Shown here one piece after another: positions 7,401-14,835 of a stretch of 14,895 nt of DNA. The position numbers and the translations under genes were made by a program. Origin of the DNA: JANYGM01 sp043764015 (GTDB taxonomy: Bacteria; Bacteroidota; Bacteroidia; Cytophagales; Thermonemataceae); contig JAYUKY010000044.1 in assembly GCA_043764015.1 (NCBI GenBank), positions 1-14,895 of the forward strand, in the 5' to 3' direction. A model generated the notes under the pieces. The model ran no database searches, was not told the DNA's origin, and saw nothing but the letters and a program-made list of their open reading frames with translations. Position 1 is the first letter of the stretch, and every line of letters starts with the position of its first letter.

Positions 7401-9520
7401 TACCTTCTGATAGCATTGTTTATTATTGGCGTGTAAATTTTGTAGATGCTGTAGGAAGTGCTACTATTTTATGGGACGAAAGCTCGTTTATGTATATCAA
7501 AAATAGTCCTTCTGGCTGGTCACAGGCGAGATTTTCGCAGTTTTACAAAAGTAAAGATGTAAATATTGAACAAGATAAAAATATCAATAAATGGAAATAT
7601 AAATCTGTTAATAACCGCTTGCGTGTTACTACGTATGGCGCAACAAGTCCGCTTGTGTCAGAAACTACCTTTTCGTGGAATGGGGCTACAATAGCATTTA
7701 ACGGACCTCTCCAAAACCCGTGTGCTGATAATAGTCTTTGGTTGATTGCTTTTGATAAACGCACCAAACTACCTTATAGACCTGCAGGAATGAGCCTTTG
7801 TGGTTTGCAGCCTTCTATTGTGGGTACTATAACGAGCGCAAACATAGAAGCAGGCGCATTGAATGGCATTATTGGAGGTATTCCTACTGATGATTACTTA
7901 CTTGTCATTAGCAAAGGTGCAATTAGCACGCTTGCCTATAATACCGCAAGAACTGCATTTCTGCAGATTGGAGCTAGTCCTGCGGGCTTAAATACCTTAC
8001 TTGCAGGGCATCCGTACATTCTTTTAGGCAAAAAAGGTGTTGGAAACAATATTGTGCCTGCCCTCCAAGAAATCATTTCTGGTTCTATCACCAATCAGAT
8101 AAATGATGTTATTTCAATGGATTATAATCTTGATGGTGGCTTTATTGAAGGTGATATTACGTCTACACGTATAGGTCCTGCGAGTGCGTGGGGGACAGTT
8201 TTTTCTAATTATGTTAAAAATATTCCCACTGAAAACCCCCTCAACGACCAAAATGAGCTGATTGTTATAGGTGAAAAACTTAACGGAGAAAAAGATGTGC
8301 TTTTCAATAATATTACAAGCCCTTCTTTTGCCATAAATAGCATCAATGCGCAGACTTATCCTTATTTATATTTGAATTTTAAGACAAGAGATGAAATAAC
8401 ACAAACGCCCTCACAACTTAAAAGGTGGCAGGTTTTGTATAGTGGTGTGCCAGAAGGCTATATCAATATTGCTAAAATAGGTGCAGCAACTTATACCATT
8501 CCTGACAAGCAAGAAGGGCAAGATTTTGAACTGAATTTTGCTTTTGATAACATAGGTCAGAAAGATTATAGTGTTGATTCTCTGTTAGTTGAATATACCA
8601 TTATCAATGCAACAAGTAATTTGCAAGAAAAACGCACCAAAAACATCAAAGCCCCTAAAATAGGCGAGAGTGTACTTTTTTCTCTTTCTTTGAAGACTCT
8701 AGGGAAAATAGGAAAAAATACCTTACGTATTTTCGTTAATCCACGTTTGCAACTGGAACAATTATATGACAATAACGTCTTAGAAACCACTTTTAATGTT
8801 ATTGGCGACAATAGAAATCCGTTATTAGATGTTACTTTTGATGGTGTGAAGATAATGGACAATGAAATAGTGTCGGCAAGTCCGTTGATAAATATTATTT
8901 TGAGAGATGATAATCAATTTTTGGTGCGTACAGATACTTCTGGGCTAGATATTCGCCTAAAAAGCCCTTGTACTAATTGTAATTTCAAACAAATATATTT
9001 CTCTAATCCAAATCTACGTTTCCGCTCTGAAAAAGGTAAATATATTGTTGATTTTAATCCTCAAAACTTTCCAGATGGCACTTATACTTTGCAAGTACAA
9101 GGTACTGATGCAAAAGGAAACAGGGCAGGAGAAGTACCGTATTTTATTAACTTTCAAGTAATTAACGAAAGTACAATTACTAATGTTTATCCTTATCCAA
9201 ATCCGTTTTCTGGTTCTACTCGTTTTGTATTTACGCTTACAGGAAACCAAATACCTGACCAAATGAAAATCCAAATTATGACTGTTACAGGGAAAGTTGT
9301 CAAAGAGATTTTACAAGATGAAATAGGTTTTTTGAGGATTGGGAACAATATTTCTGAATATGCGTGGGACGGAACAGACGAGTTTGGCGACAAACTTGCC
9401 AATGGCGTTTATCTTTATAAAGTGCAAATGCGCATCAATGGGCAACAAATCAAGCACCGAGATAGCGCAGGAGATAAAGCATTTAAAAAAGATTTTGGGA
9501 AAATGTATATTTTAAGATAA
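4475..9520 (+). CDS. porU: C25 gingipain-like peptidase, probable T9SS sortase PorU
   Basis: The 1681-residue secreted protein begins with a clear signal peptide (MKKYIIIIFFSLLFVDKSSA, cleavage before Q). The ATG at 4475 is chosen because an earlier in-frame ATG (4436) would bury that signal. A beta-rich N-terminal region is followed by a gingipain (C25) catalytic domain at about 430-780. The likely catalytic pair is His640 in GQLTFFGHSS and Cys674 in LILANGCLLGN, 34 residues apart, much as in R-gingipain. CARDB/Ig-like modules follow near 800-895 (PELSEDNN) and 1345-1450 (LYDNN), with further beta regions between. The C-terminus (about 1570-1681) is a FlgD-Ig-like module: YPYPNPFSGSTRF, EYAWDGTDEFGDKLANGVYLYKV, final FGKMYILR. 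In the type IX system PorU is the outer-membrane sortase that removes C-terminal signals and attaches cargo to lipopolysaccharide. It is longer than the P. gingivalis and F. johnsoniae proteins as I recall them, so a PorU-like paralogue remains possible. Confidence 0.82.
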   Translation: MKKYIIIIFFSLLFVDKSSAQLYCNEWINYSQSYFKIPITDKGLYRLTHAQLAAAGFNIANNPQKIQIFHRGVEQAISVQGEADGTFDATDYVDFFGKGNDGTQDRELHFPNYTSQINLYKNIYSDTTAYFITQSLGATNGKRMSNLNLPAGALVAQPYIIQEELQAFAENFSPGTSLISSFFTYLADFGRGKGITSSAIGAAASRDFTFNITNPQGNTTPTIEISYVSRGLSNVTMTFSVGNSIATLRPINTTFSGTANAGIIAANLLVTDFPTGNGQLILRAACTGAQFSVNYIKLRYAKGVNANSQTENYFNTASNPSAMSLLNIANVPAGSILYDITNTINIRQIASANNPVIDNTLNERSFFLTNNFRIPARISKINFQSISPLSFDYLMISNQILRNPAGGYADPVQAYADYRASAQGGSYKPILMDIEVLYNQFNYGERSSVAIRNFAKFMYDGNPTTSKPKALFLLGRAISLMPTDPNFYYIGNTSFDIRNNPLHAAQNLVPTHSYPGSDIPLTAGFDGLAQYQYANTIPTGRLSANIPLHVANYLTKVKEHENPTGNNVWRKNMLFLSGGVSQAEQANFKSIVTNYKNIIEGDFLRGTGKIITKTTTNNVQYINIADEVNKGIGQLTFFGHSSQLFSDIDIGNASQDVQGYRNKGKYPLILANGCLLGNLYSGYFLNGYISDDWMLLRDDRGAIGWIANAGEGIASYLNFFSTLWHNAAYGTKILLGEPLGVLHRATVTSVNLGSDPILRSQFQQMTLQADPAVRLVVGNKPDYYTDNTQISLESFNNSIITARSDSFKIRLIANNQGISDTTKFRISVKRTLSNGTIIDYTTIKRYKINNTDTLYFTVTRPAGAGVSGGGFGNNRFEVKLDYLNQIPELSEDNNVAVLEYLLPDVGAKALFPPEYSVIGTQPIRLIAQAGDLANIGRDMVFEVDTSSFFNSPIKRTNIIRGQALPTWEFVPNTDLLPSDSIVYYWRVNFVDAVGSATILWDESSFMYIKNSPSGWSQARFSQFYKSKDVNIEQDKNINKWKYKSVNNRLRVTTYGATSPLVSETTFSWNGATIAFNGPLQNPCADNSLWLIAFDKRTKLPYRPAGMSLCGLQPSIVGTITSANIEAGALNGIIGGIPTDDYLLVISKGAISTLAYNTARTAFLQIGASPAGLNTLLAGHPYILLGKKGVGNNIVPALQEIISGSITNQINDVISMDYNLDGGFIEGDITSTRIGPASAWGTVFSNYVKNIPTENPLNDQNELIVIGEKLNGEKDVLFNNITSPSFAINSINAQTYPYLYLNFKTRDEITQTPSQLKRWQVLYSGVPEGYINIAKIGAATYTIPDKQEGQDFELNFAFDNIGQKDYSVDSLLVEYTIINATSNLQEKRTKNIKAPKIGESVLFSLSLKTLGKIGKNTLRIFVNPRLQLEQLYDNNVLETTFNVIGDNRNPLLDVTFDGVKIMDNEIVSASPLINIILRDDNQFLVRTDTSGLDIRLKSPCTNCNFKQIYFSNPNLRFRSEKGKYIVDFNPQNFPDGTYTLQVQGTDAKGNRAGEVPYFINFQVINESTITNVYPYPNPFSGSTRFVFTLTGNQIPDQMKIQIMTVTGKVVKEILQDEIGFLRIGNNISEYAWDGTDEFGDKLANGVYLYKVQMRINGQQIKHRDSAGDKAFKKDFGKMYILR

Positions 9521-9530
9521 AACATATTTA

Positions 9531-9547
9531 GAGGTTGTTTAGGATTA
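9531..9547 (+). repeat. IS terminal inverted repeat, left
   Basis: GAGGTTGTTTAGGATTA is identical to the complement of 10436-10452. The transposase stop codon (complement of 9545-9547) lies inside this repeat. Confidence 0.9.
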
Positions 9548-10376
9548 GGTTTTTCTCGTGAGTCGCCGTATAAAAATGACGGTAAAAGATAAAAAGATTA
9601 GATTTACCCAAGTATCAGCTTTGGTTTCGTATCTAACCAAGAGTGCTTTAAACTGATATTGCCAAGCATTTGCTCTTTCAATAACAAATCTGTTTTCATA
9701 TAATTCATCATCAAAATACTTATATCCTAATGTAGGCTCTTCTTTAGCATTACGAGTATTTGTGGGAATATTGGCTTCTATTTCTTTTTTAGCACATAAT
9801 TCTCTAAACTCTTTGCTATCAAAACTAGCATCAGCATTTAAAAAAAAGCCCTTTTATGTTAATTCCAGTTTTCGTTAACATCTCGCACATTTCTTCAAAT
9901 AGTGCCTGAATATCAAATAAGTCATTATGTTGCCCTTCTTGTGGTGTAGCACAAGCAAGCATTTGACCTTGATTATCAGCAATATACAATGAATTAGTTG
10001 TTTTTGCTTTTTTACGTTCTTGATAACCAACACTTTCACCACCTCGTTTACAAGGGGTATGACTGCCGTCTAACTGAATACAAGATAAATCTAAACTGCT
10101 TTTACAGCAAGAAAGTAGGGTTATCCAAACTTTTATGCAAGAACCATCTTTTACCCATTCTCTGAAATGATAATAAACACATTGCCAAGTTAAAACTTTC
10201 GCACTAAAAATAGCCTTAACAGGCAGATAACGCTACTGAACACCTGTTTTAAGGCGGTATAAAATAGCTTGTACTATTTCTACTGTAAAATCTGGTTCTA
10301 AATATTTTCCAGTATGACCTATTTGAAGATTAGGTAAAATGTAAGTATAAATTGTATCTTTGCTCAAGATTTCCAT
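9545..10376 (-). pseudogene. IS5-family DDE transposase, nonsense and frameshift mutations
   Basis: Translation of the minus strand gives about 276 residues of an IS5-type transposase in two broken pieces. It starts at the ATG at 10376 (MEILSKDTIYTYILPNLQ). The N-terminal part reaches LKTGVQ and then a TAG at 10233-10235 where the family has TGG in QWRYLP, so Trp has become a stop. Reading continues in the same frame through QLDGSHTPCKRGG to the 8-T run at 9840-9847. There one extra T shifts the frame, and NADASFDSKEFR to the end lies in another frame. The DDE residues are recognisable: about D103 (LDGS), D182 (NADASFD) and E233 (ERANAWQYQF). Two independent lesions make the gene inactive; the shift alone could have been programmed slippage, but the stop argues against that. 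Confidence 0.88.
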
Positions 10377-10435
10377 AAAAGTGCGTTTTTTTAGTTTCGT
10401 ACCCAAAAATACAACCTTTTTTTGGAAATCTTTTA

Positions 10436-10452
10436 TAATCCTAAACAACCTC
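10436..10452 (-). repeat. IS terminal inverted repeat, right
   Basis: This is the exact complement of 9531-9547. It lies 60 bp upstream of the transposase ATG. Confidence 0.9.
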
Positions 10453-10519
10453 AATTTTAAAAATATAATTTTATATATAATAATGGTGTAAAAACCACTA
10501 TTTGTATCACCAAAAACAA

Positions 10520-13500
10520 ATGATAATCAAAGATTTTTTAGAAATACTAGGTTTTAAGAGCCAAGATAATATTCTTTTTGAAAAAGAATATAAACAACAT
10601 CAATATACTATTAAAATTGATGCACAAAAAGAAAAAATATTTTATAGGAATGATGATAAAATAACTGTATTCAGAGAGCCTGATGCACAAATTCAGCTTG
10701 GCGACAAAACGACCTCCAATTTTAGTCAATTAGAGAATTTTGTCGTTTTGGAGTGTGTGGATAGGCTTCTTCTCAAAGGCTACCAACCAAATGATATTCA
10801 TCTTGAGAGGCGTTACCCGTCTGGGCGTGGGGCAAGTGGGGGCAAGTCTGATATATGTGTATATGGGAAAGATGAAAAATCATTGCTTGTCATTGAATGC
10901 AAAACGTGGGGCGCAGAATTTGAGAAAGAAAAGAAAAAAATGGACGAACATGGTGGGCAACTTTTTGCCTATTTAGCCAACGACCAAAATGCTAAATTCC
11001 TTGTCTTATATGCCTCTTGCCTAAGCACAAATAAACAAAATCTGCAAGCAAACACGCAACTAAATATACAACCAAATCTGCATCAATTTGACTACGAAAA
11101 TATCATTGTTCAAATCAAAGACAGAGAAGAAGATTTAGTAAAAACTTCTAAACAAATTGAAGAAGAAAATATAAAACTTTACAGAGAAGCCAAAAATAAA
11201 GGAGAATTATTTGAGGTTTGGAAAGAATCTTTCAACAAATATACCCATTTTAATGGTATTTTTGATGAAGATGCTAACGCCTATTCTTTGGAACTTAAAG
11301 CAATAAAAAAGAAAAACCTGAAATCTTTGGAAGATTCTCAAGGGCTTTTTAACAAATTTGCAGAAATATTAAGGCATAATAATATCTCTGATAATGCTAA
11401 CGCATTTAATAAAATTCTTTCTTTGTTTCTTTGTAAAATAGTTGATGAAGGCAAAACAGACGAGCAAGTGCTTGATTTTCAGGTGAAAGAAAATGAAAAA
11501 TATGAGCATATTATTGACCGTTTGCAGGCACTCTACCAAAAAGGAATGAAAAGGCTAGGTGAGGAAATGGTTTATTTCCCTGATAGTGTCATTGCTGACA
11601 CTATCAAAATGTATCCAAAACAAGTGCCTCTGGAGGAACTCAAAGACGTTTTTAGGCAACAAAAATATTATACCAATAATGATTTTGCGTTTAAACCTGT
11701 TCATAATAAAAAACTTTTTGAGCAAAACGCAAGAGTTTTGAATGAAGTCATTAAATTATTGCAAAATTTTAGGTTTCGTTTTACTGCCAAACAACAGGTT
11801 TTAGGAGATTTTTTTGAGCTGATGCTTAATCACGGCGTAAAGCAATCTGAAGGACAATTTTTTACACCTATTCCTATTGTACGCTTTATCACGCTTTCTT
11901 TGGGTTTTGATAGCATTATTCATAGGAAAATACAGGAAACAAAAGAAGAGGATAATCCTAAAATTTTACCAAAAATATTGGATTATGCTTGTGGTGCTGG
12001 GCATTTCTTAACAGAAAGCGTAGATGAGCTAAAAGATGTTTTGGAAACACAAAAAATTACACAACAACTCCCAGAACTTGCCCAAATAGCCCTAAAAGAC
12101 TATGAAAAACGCCTTTTTGAAACCTATGCAGACACGCTTTCTGAAAAATATAAAAACGAACTCCTAGAAAACTACAAACAAGCATTCATACAAAAATTCA
12201 AAGAAAAACTAGAAAAATACCAAGATAATACATTTTGGGCAAAAGATTATATTTTTGGCATTGAAAAAGACTATAGGCTGGCTCGTACCTCACAAATTGC
12301 TTGTTATATCAATGGAGATGGTGAGGCTAATATTATTTTTGGAGATGGTTTGGAAGAACACGACCAACTCCAACTTCAAAAAAATAAATTTGATGTCGTG
12401 GTGGCTAATCCGCCCTATTCTGTCAAATCTTTTAAAAATTATTTGAATGTAGGAAAAGCGCATTTTGATTTGTTTGGCGCACTTACAGAAACCAGTAGCG
12501 AAATAGAAGCTCTTTTTATTGAAAGAACAAAGCAAGTTCTTGCCCATAACGGGCTGGCAGGCATTATTTTGCCTTCTACTATTCTCTCAAATACGGGAAT
12601 CTATACCAAAGTAAGAGAAGTTTTGCTGAAATATTTTGAGATAAAAGCCATTACGGAGCTTGGAAGCAAAACTTTTATTGCTACAGGAACTACTACAGTT
12701 GTGCTTTTTTTGAAACGTAGGAATGATAGTTTTCTTAAAGATAGACAATATATTGCTGATGATTTGTTTAACGACACGCAATATGCCATCAATATCAGGT
12801 ACATAGATGCACAAAGATTTTTGAGAATGTTTACTGATTTTAGGAATTTTGATATACAAGAGTACAAACATTTTCTTAAAAAAAGTATCTTAGAAGACCT
12901 TGCCAATACAGAAATGTTCAAGGAGTATAAAAATGCTTTTGACGCAAGTACAGACACAAAACAGCTCAAAACCAAAGCTTTTTTTAAGAATTTCACCAAA
13001 GAAAAACAAGAAATAGAACTCAAAAAACGCTTTTATTTTTATTGTAAAGACAAAGAGCAAGAGAAGTTTTTGTATTTTATGTTGTGTTTGGGTGATGGAA
13101 ATTTTGTGTTAGATGATTTTGCAGAATATTACAGACCGCAACAAACCCTTGTCATCAAGACAGGAAAGGAAACAGACGAACAAAAAGAATATTTGGGCTA
13201 TGAATTTCAAGGGAAAAAAGGGCAAGAAGGCATAAAAATAGCCAACGCTGGTAGCAAACTTTTTGATGAAAAAAATCACGAGAACCCAGAAAAAGCTAAT
13301 TTCTATGTCAGGAAAGCTATGCACAATATCCCTATTTTGGAGATAGACAAAGCACAAGAAAATAACATTAGTATTTATAATACTTTTGATTTGATAGATT
13401 TTGAAAGAGTAGATTTTGAAAAGCAAATAAATATCAATGCAAGCAAAAAAATCACGTTTACAAGCGTGTATGATATGTTTGCATTGGATAGTTTGGTGAG

Positions 13501-14560
13501 TTTTCAGAGTGGCTTGTGGATAGGAGAAACTGCGCCTTTGCAAACTATCAAAGTCATTAGAAATACTAATTTCAAGCTCAATAATGGAAAATTGGATTAT
13601 ACTGATATTGCCAAAATAGAAGTTGAAACCAAACAACTCAACGAAAGACAACTAAAATACGGGGACATTATTGTAGAAAAATCTGGAGGAAGTGATACCC
13701 AAGCCATTGGTAGGGTAGTTTTGTTTGATAAAAAAGATGGTGAGATTTATTCTTACAGCAATTTTTGCTCACGTATTAGGGTAAATGATGAGAAAATAGT
13801 TCACCCTGTTTATATGTGGGCAATGCTGAATGATTTTTATAGAAAAGGTGGCACAATTTCTTTGCAAAACGGTGTTAGGTTGCTTAATATTGAAATGAGT
13901 TCTTACAAAAGAATTAAAATTCCTGTGCCTCCTATGCCTATTCAGGAGCAAATCATACAAGAAATTGAAGAAATTGAAAATATTGAAAAAGCTGGTTTGC
14001 AAAGAATAACGCAACTAAATAAGGAAATTGAAACGACAATAAAAGGCATCACAGCTAAAAATGTCAAACTAATTGAAGTGGCGGATTTACAAAAAGGGAC
14101 TTCTATTACAAAAGAAAAAACTACATTAGGGAGTGTTCCTGTGGTGGCGGGTGGGCAACAACCCGCATATTATCACAATGAATACAATAGAGAAGCCAAT
14201 ATAATCACAATTAGTGCATCTGGGGCGTATGCAGGCTTTATAAACTTTTGGAATGAACGTATTTTTGCATCAGATTGTACGACTGTATGCAGTTTGGACG
14301 AGGAGAAAATGGCTACCAGACTGTTGTTCCATATTTTGAAAGGCAAGCAACAATATTTTTATGATTTGCAAAAAGGGGCGGCGCAACCACACGTGTATGC
14401 AAAAGACTTTCAAAACCTTGAAATTCCTTTGCCAAGCTTACTAGACCAACAAAATTTGCTAGAAAATATAGCGCAAAAAGAGGAAGAAATAGACACTTTG
14501 AAGCGTAGTTTGGCTACTATTTTTGTGGATAAGGAAAATGTGTTGAAAAAATATTTATAA
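10520..14560 (+). CDS. single-chain restriction-modification enzyme (nuclease-methylase-specificity)
   Basis: The 1346-residue protein joins three R-M functions. Residues about 70-160 form an HsdR_N-like PD-(D/E)xK nuclease, with Asp111 in GGKSDICVYG, Glu126 and Lys128 in LVIECKTWG, and the QLFAYLAN motif. Residues about 220-780 are an HsdM-like N6-adenine methyltransferase, with helical N-part, GVKQSEGQFFTPIPIV, SAM motif I (LDYACGAGHFLTE, Asp488) and catalytic NPPY (630-633). Residues about 980-1346 resemble HsdS: TRD1, spacer helix after IPVPPMPIQEQ (near 1133), TRD2, second helix after IPLPSLLDQQN. No helicase motifs are seen, so it fits type IIG-like enzymes that cut without a translocase; methylation probably protects self DNA. 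A TTG at 10502 could extend it by six residues, but the ATG at 10520 follows A-rich sequence. There is no separate R, M or S gene nearby. Recognition sequence is unknown. Confidence 0.9.
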   Translation: MIIKDFLEILGFKSQDNILFEKEYKQHQYTIKIDAQKEKIFYRNDDKITVFREPDAQIQLGDKTTSNFSQLENFVVLECVDRLLLKGYQPNDIHLERRYPSGRGASGGKSDICVYGKDEKSLLVIECKTWGAEFEKEKKKMDEHGGQLFAYLANDQNAKFLVLYASCLSTNKQNLQANTQLNIQPNLHQFDYENIIVQIKDREEDLVKTSKQIEEENIKLYREAKNKGELFEVWKESFNKYTHFNGIFDEDANAYSLELKAIKKKNLKSLEDSQGLFNKFAEILRHNNISDNANAFNKILSLFLCKIVDEGKTDEQVLDFQVKENEKYEHIIDRLQALYQKGMKRLGEEMVYFPDSVIADTIKMYPKQVPLEELKDVFRQQKYYTNNDFAFKPVHNKKLFEQNARVLNEVIKLLQNFRFRFTAKQQVLGDFFELMLNHGVKQSEGQFFTPIPIVRFITLSLGFDSIIHRKIQETKEEDNPKILPKILDYACGAGHFLTESVDELKDVLETQKITQQLPELAQIALKDYEKRLFETYADTLSEKYKNELLENYKQAFIQKFKEKLEKYQDNTFWAKDYIFGIEKDYRLARTSQIACYINGDGEANIIFGDGLEEHDQLQLQKNKFDVVVANPPYSVKSFKNYLNVGKAHFDLFGALTETSSEIEALFIERTKQVLAHNGLAGIILPSTILSNTGIYTKVREVLLKYFEIKAITELGSKTFIATGTTTVVLFLKRRNDSFLKDRQYIADDLFNDTQYAINIRYIDAQRFLRMFTDFRNFDIQEYKHFLKKSILEDLANTEMFKEYKNAFDASTDTKQLKTKAFFKNFTKEKQEIELKKRFYFYCKDKEQEKFLYFMLCLGDGNFVLDDFAEYYRPQQTLVIKTGKETDEQKEYLGYEFQGKKGQEGIKIANAGSKLFDEKNHENPEKANFYVRKAMHNIPILEIDKAQENNISIYNTFDLIDFERVDFEKQININASKKITFTSVYDMFALDSLVSFQSGLWIGETAPLQTIKVIRNTNFKLNNGKLDYTDIAKIEVETKQLNERQLKYGDIIVEKSGGSDTQAIGRVVLFDKKDGEIYSYSNFCSRIRVNDEKIVHPVYMWAMLNDFYRKGGTISLQNGVRLLNIEMSSYKRIKIPVPPMPIQEQIIQEIEEIENIEKAGLQRITQLNKEIETTIKGITAKNVKLIEVADLQKGTSITKEKTTLGSVPVVAGGQQPAYYHNEYNREANIITISASGAYAGFINFWNERIFASDCTTVCSLDEEKMATRLLFHILKGKQQYFYDLQKGAAQPHVYAKDFQNLEIPLPSLLDQQNLLENIAQKEEEIDTLKRSLATIFVDKENVLKKYL

Positions 14561-14612
14561 GTAACGTATTGCAAATAAAATCCTAATTTCAAAAAGTCTA
14601 ATTTTTAGGTTA

Positions 14613-14632
14613 CGGTGGCGTGAATGCCACCG
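14613..14632 (+). repeat. REP-like palindrome, copy 1
   Basis: CGGTGGC (14613-14619) and GCCACCG (14626-14632) form a perfect 7-bp GC-rich stem with loop GTGAAT, conspicuous in AT-rich surroundings. No T-run follows, so it is a poor intrinsic terminator although it lies 53 bp beyond the R-M stop codon. Confidence 0.75.
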
Positions 14633-14668
14633 CTATACATAAGAAGTATTTTTGCGTTTGATATAAAG

Positions 14669-14688
14669 AGGTGGCGTTCACGCCACCT
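14669..14688 (-). repeat. REP-like palindrome, copy 2, inverted
   Basis: AGGTGGCG (14669-14676) and CGCCACCT (14681-14688) form an 8-bp stem with loop TTCA. Read on the minus strand, the core GGTGGCGTGAACGCCACC differs from copy 1 (GGTGGCGTGAATGCCACC) by one base, which turns a G-T pair into G-C. The two copies are thus one repeat in opposite orientations, 36 bp apart. Confidence 0.75.
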
Positions 14689-14731
14689 AGAATAAAACTA
14701 GAAAGTTATTTACAACCTATTCCTAAGTATT

Positions 14732-14748
14732 AAAACCTTGAAGGTTTT
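14732..14748. repeat. short perfect palindrome AAAACCTT-G-AAGGTTTT
   Basis: Eight-base arms are separated by one G. Palindromes of this form recur between genes in Bacteroidota in my recollection. It stands 9 bp before the small reading frame at 14758 and may belong to that unit's leader or to the repeat cluster. Confidence 0.4.
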
Positions 14749-14757
14749 GCCATAAAA

Positions 14758-14835
14758 ATGAAAATAGCAATTTTACTTAATACTTCTTGGAATATTTCTG
14801 CCGTTGAATTCTATGATAAAACCAAATCTTTTTGA
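14758..14835 (+). pseudogene. possible truncated start of a glycosyltransferase gene
   Basis: A 25-residue frame begins MKIAILLNTSWNI, which resembles the N-terminus of Bacteroidota family-4-type glycosyltransferases (MKIAxLxNTSWNIYNFR, from memory). After the NI codons the match stops: ISAVEFYDKTKSF and a TGA follow. The 5' end of such a gene may have been cut off near 14797 by an insertion or deletion. The match is short and rests on recall, so chance is not excluded. Confidence 0.3.

Larger units (their letters stand above)
9531..10452. mobile_element. IS5-family insertion sequence, 922 bp, inactive
   Basis: The element is bounded by perfect 17-bp terminal inverted repeats: GAGGTTGTTTAGGATTA at 9531-9547 and its exact complement at 10436-10452. 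Inside is one transposase reading frame on the minus strand that nearly fills the element, as is usual for IS5-type elements. The flanks (ATATTTA to the left, AATTTTA to the right) show no convincing target duplication. It sits 10 bp after the stop codon of the PorU-like gene and 67 bp before the ATG of the R-M gene, so it disrupts neither but may have displaced a terminator or promoter. Confidence 0.88.

Noticed and set aside
5026..9402. Many minus-strand and alternate-frame ORFs of 60-113 residues inside the PorU-like gene
   Set aside because: They are shadows of a continuous, domain-rich plus-strand frame and show no domain features of their own.
9840..9847. Programmed frameshifting in the transposase at the 8-T run
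   Set aside because: Slippage at this run is possible in principle, but the separate in-frame TAG at 10233-10235 also has to be bypassed, so decay is the simpler explanation.
12290..14014. Minus-strand ORFs of up to 180 residues inside the R-M gene
   Set aside because: The plus-strand frame carries all catalytic motifs and is uninterrupted; the opposite frames are rich in F, S and I, as expected from AT-rich coding DNA read backwards.
14613..14632. Terminator of the R-M gene
   Set aside because: The hairpin is GC-rich and stable, but it is followed by CTATACATAAG with no T-run, and a second inverted copy nearby points to a repeat element.
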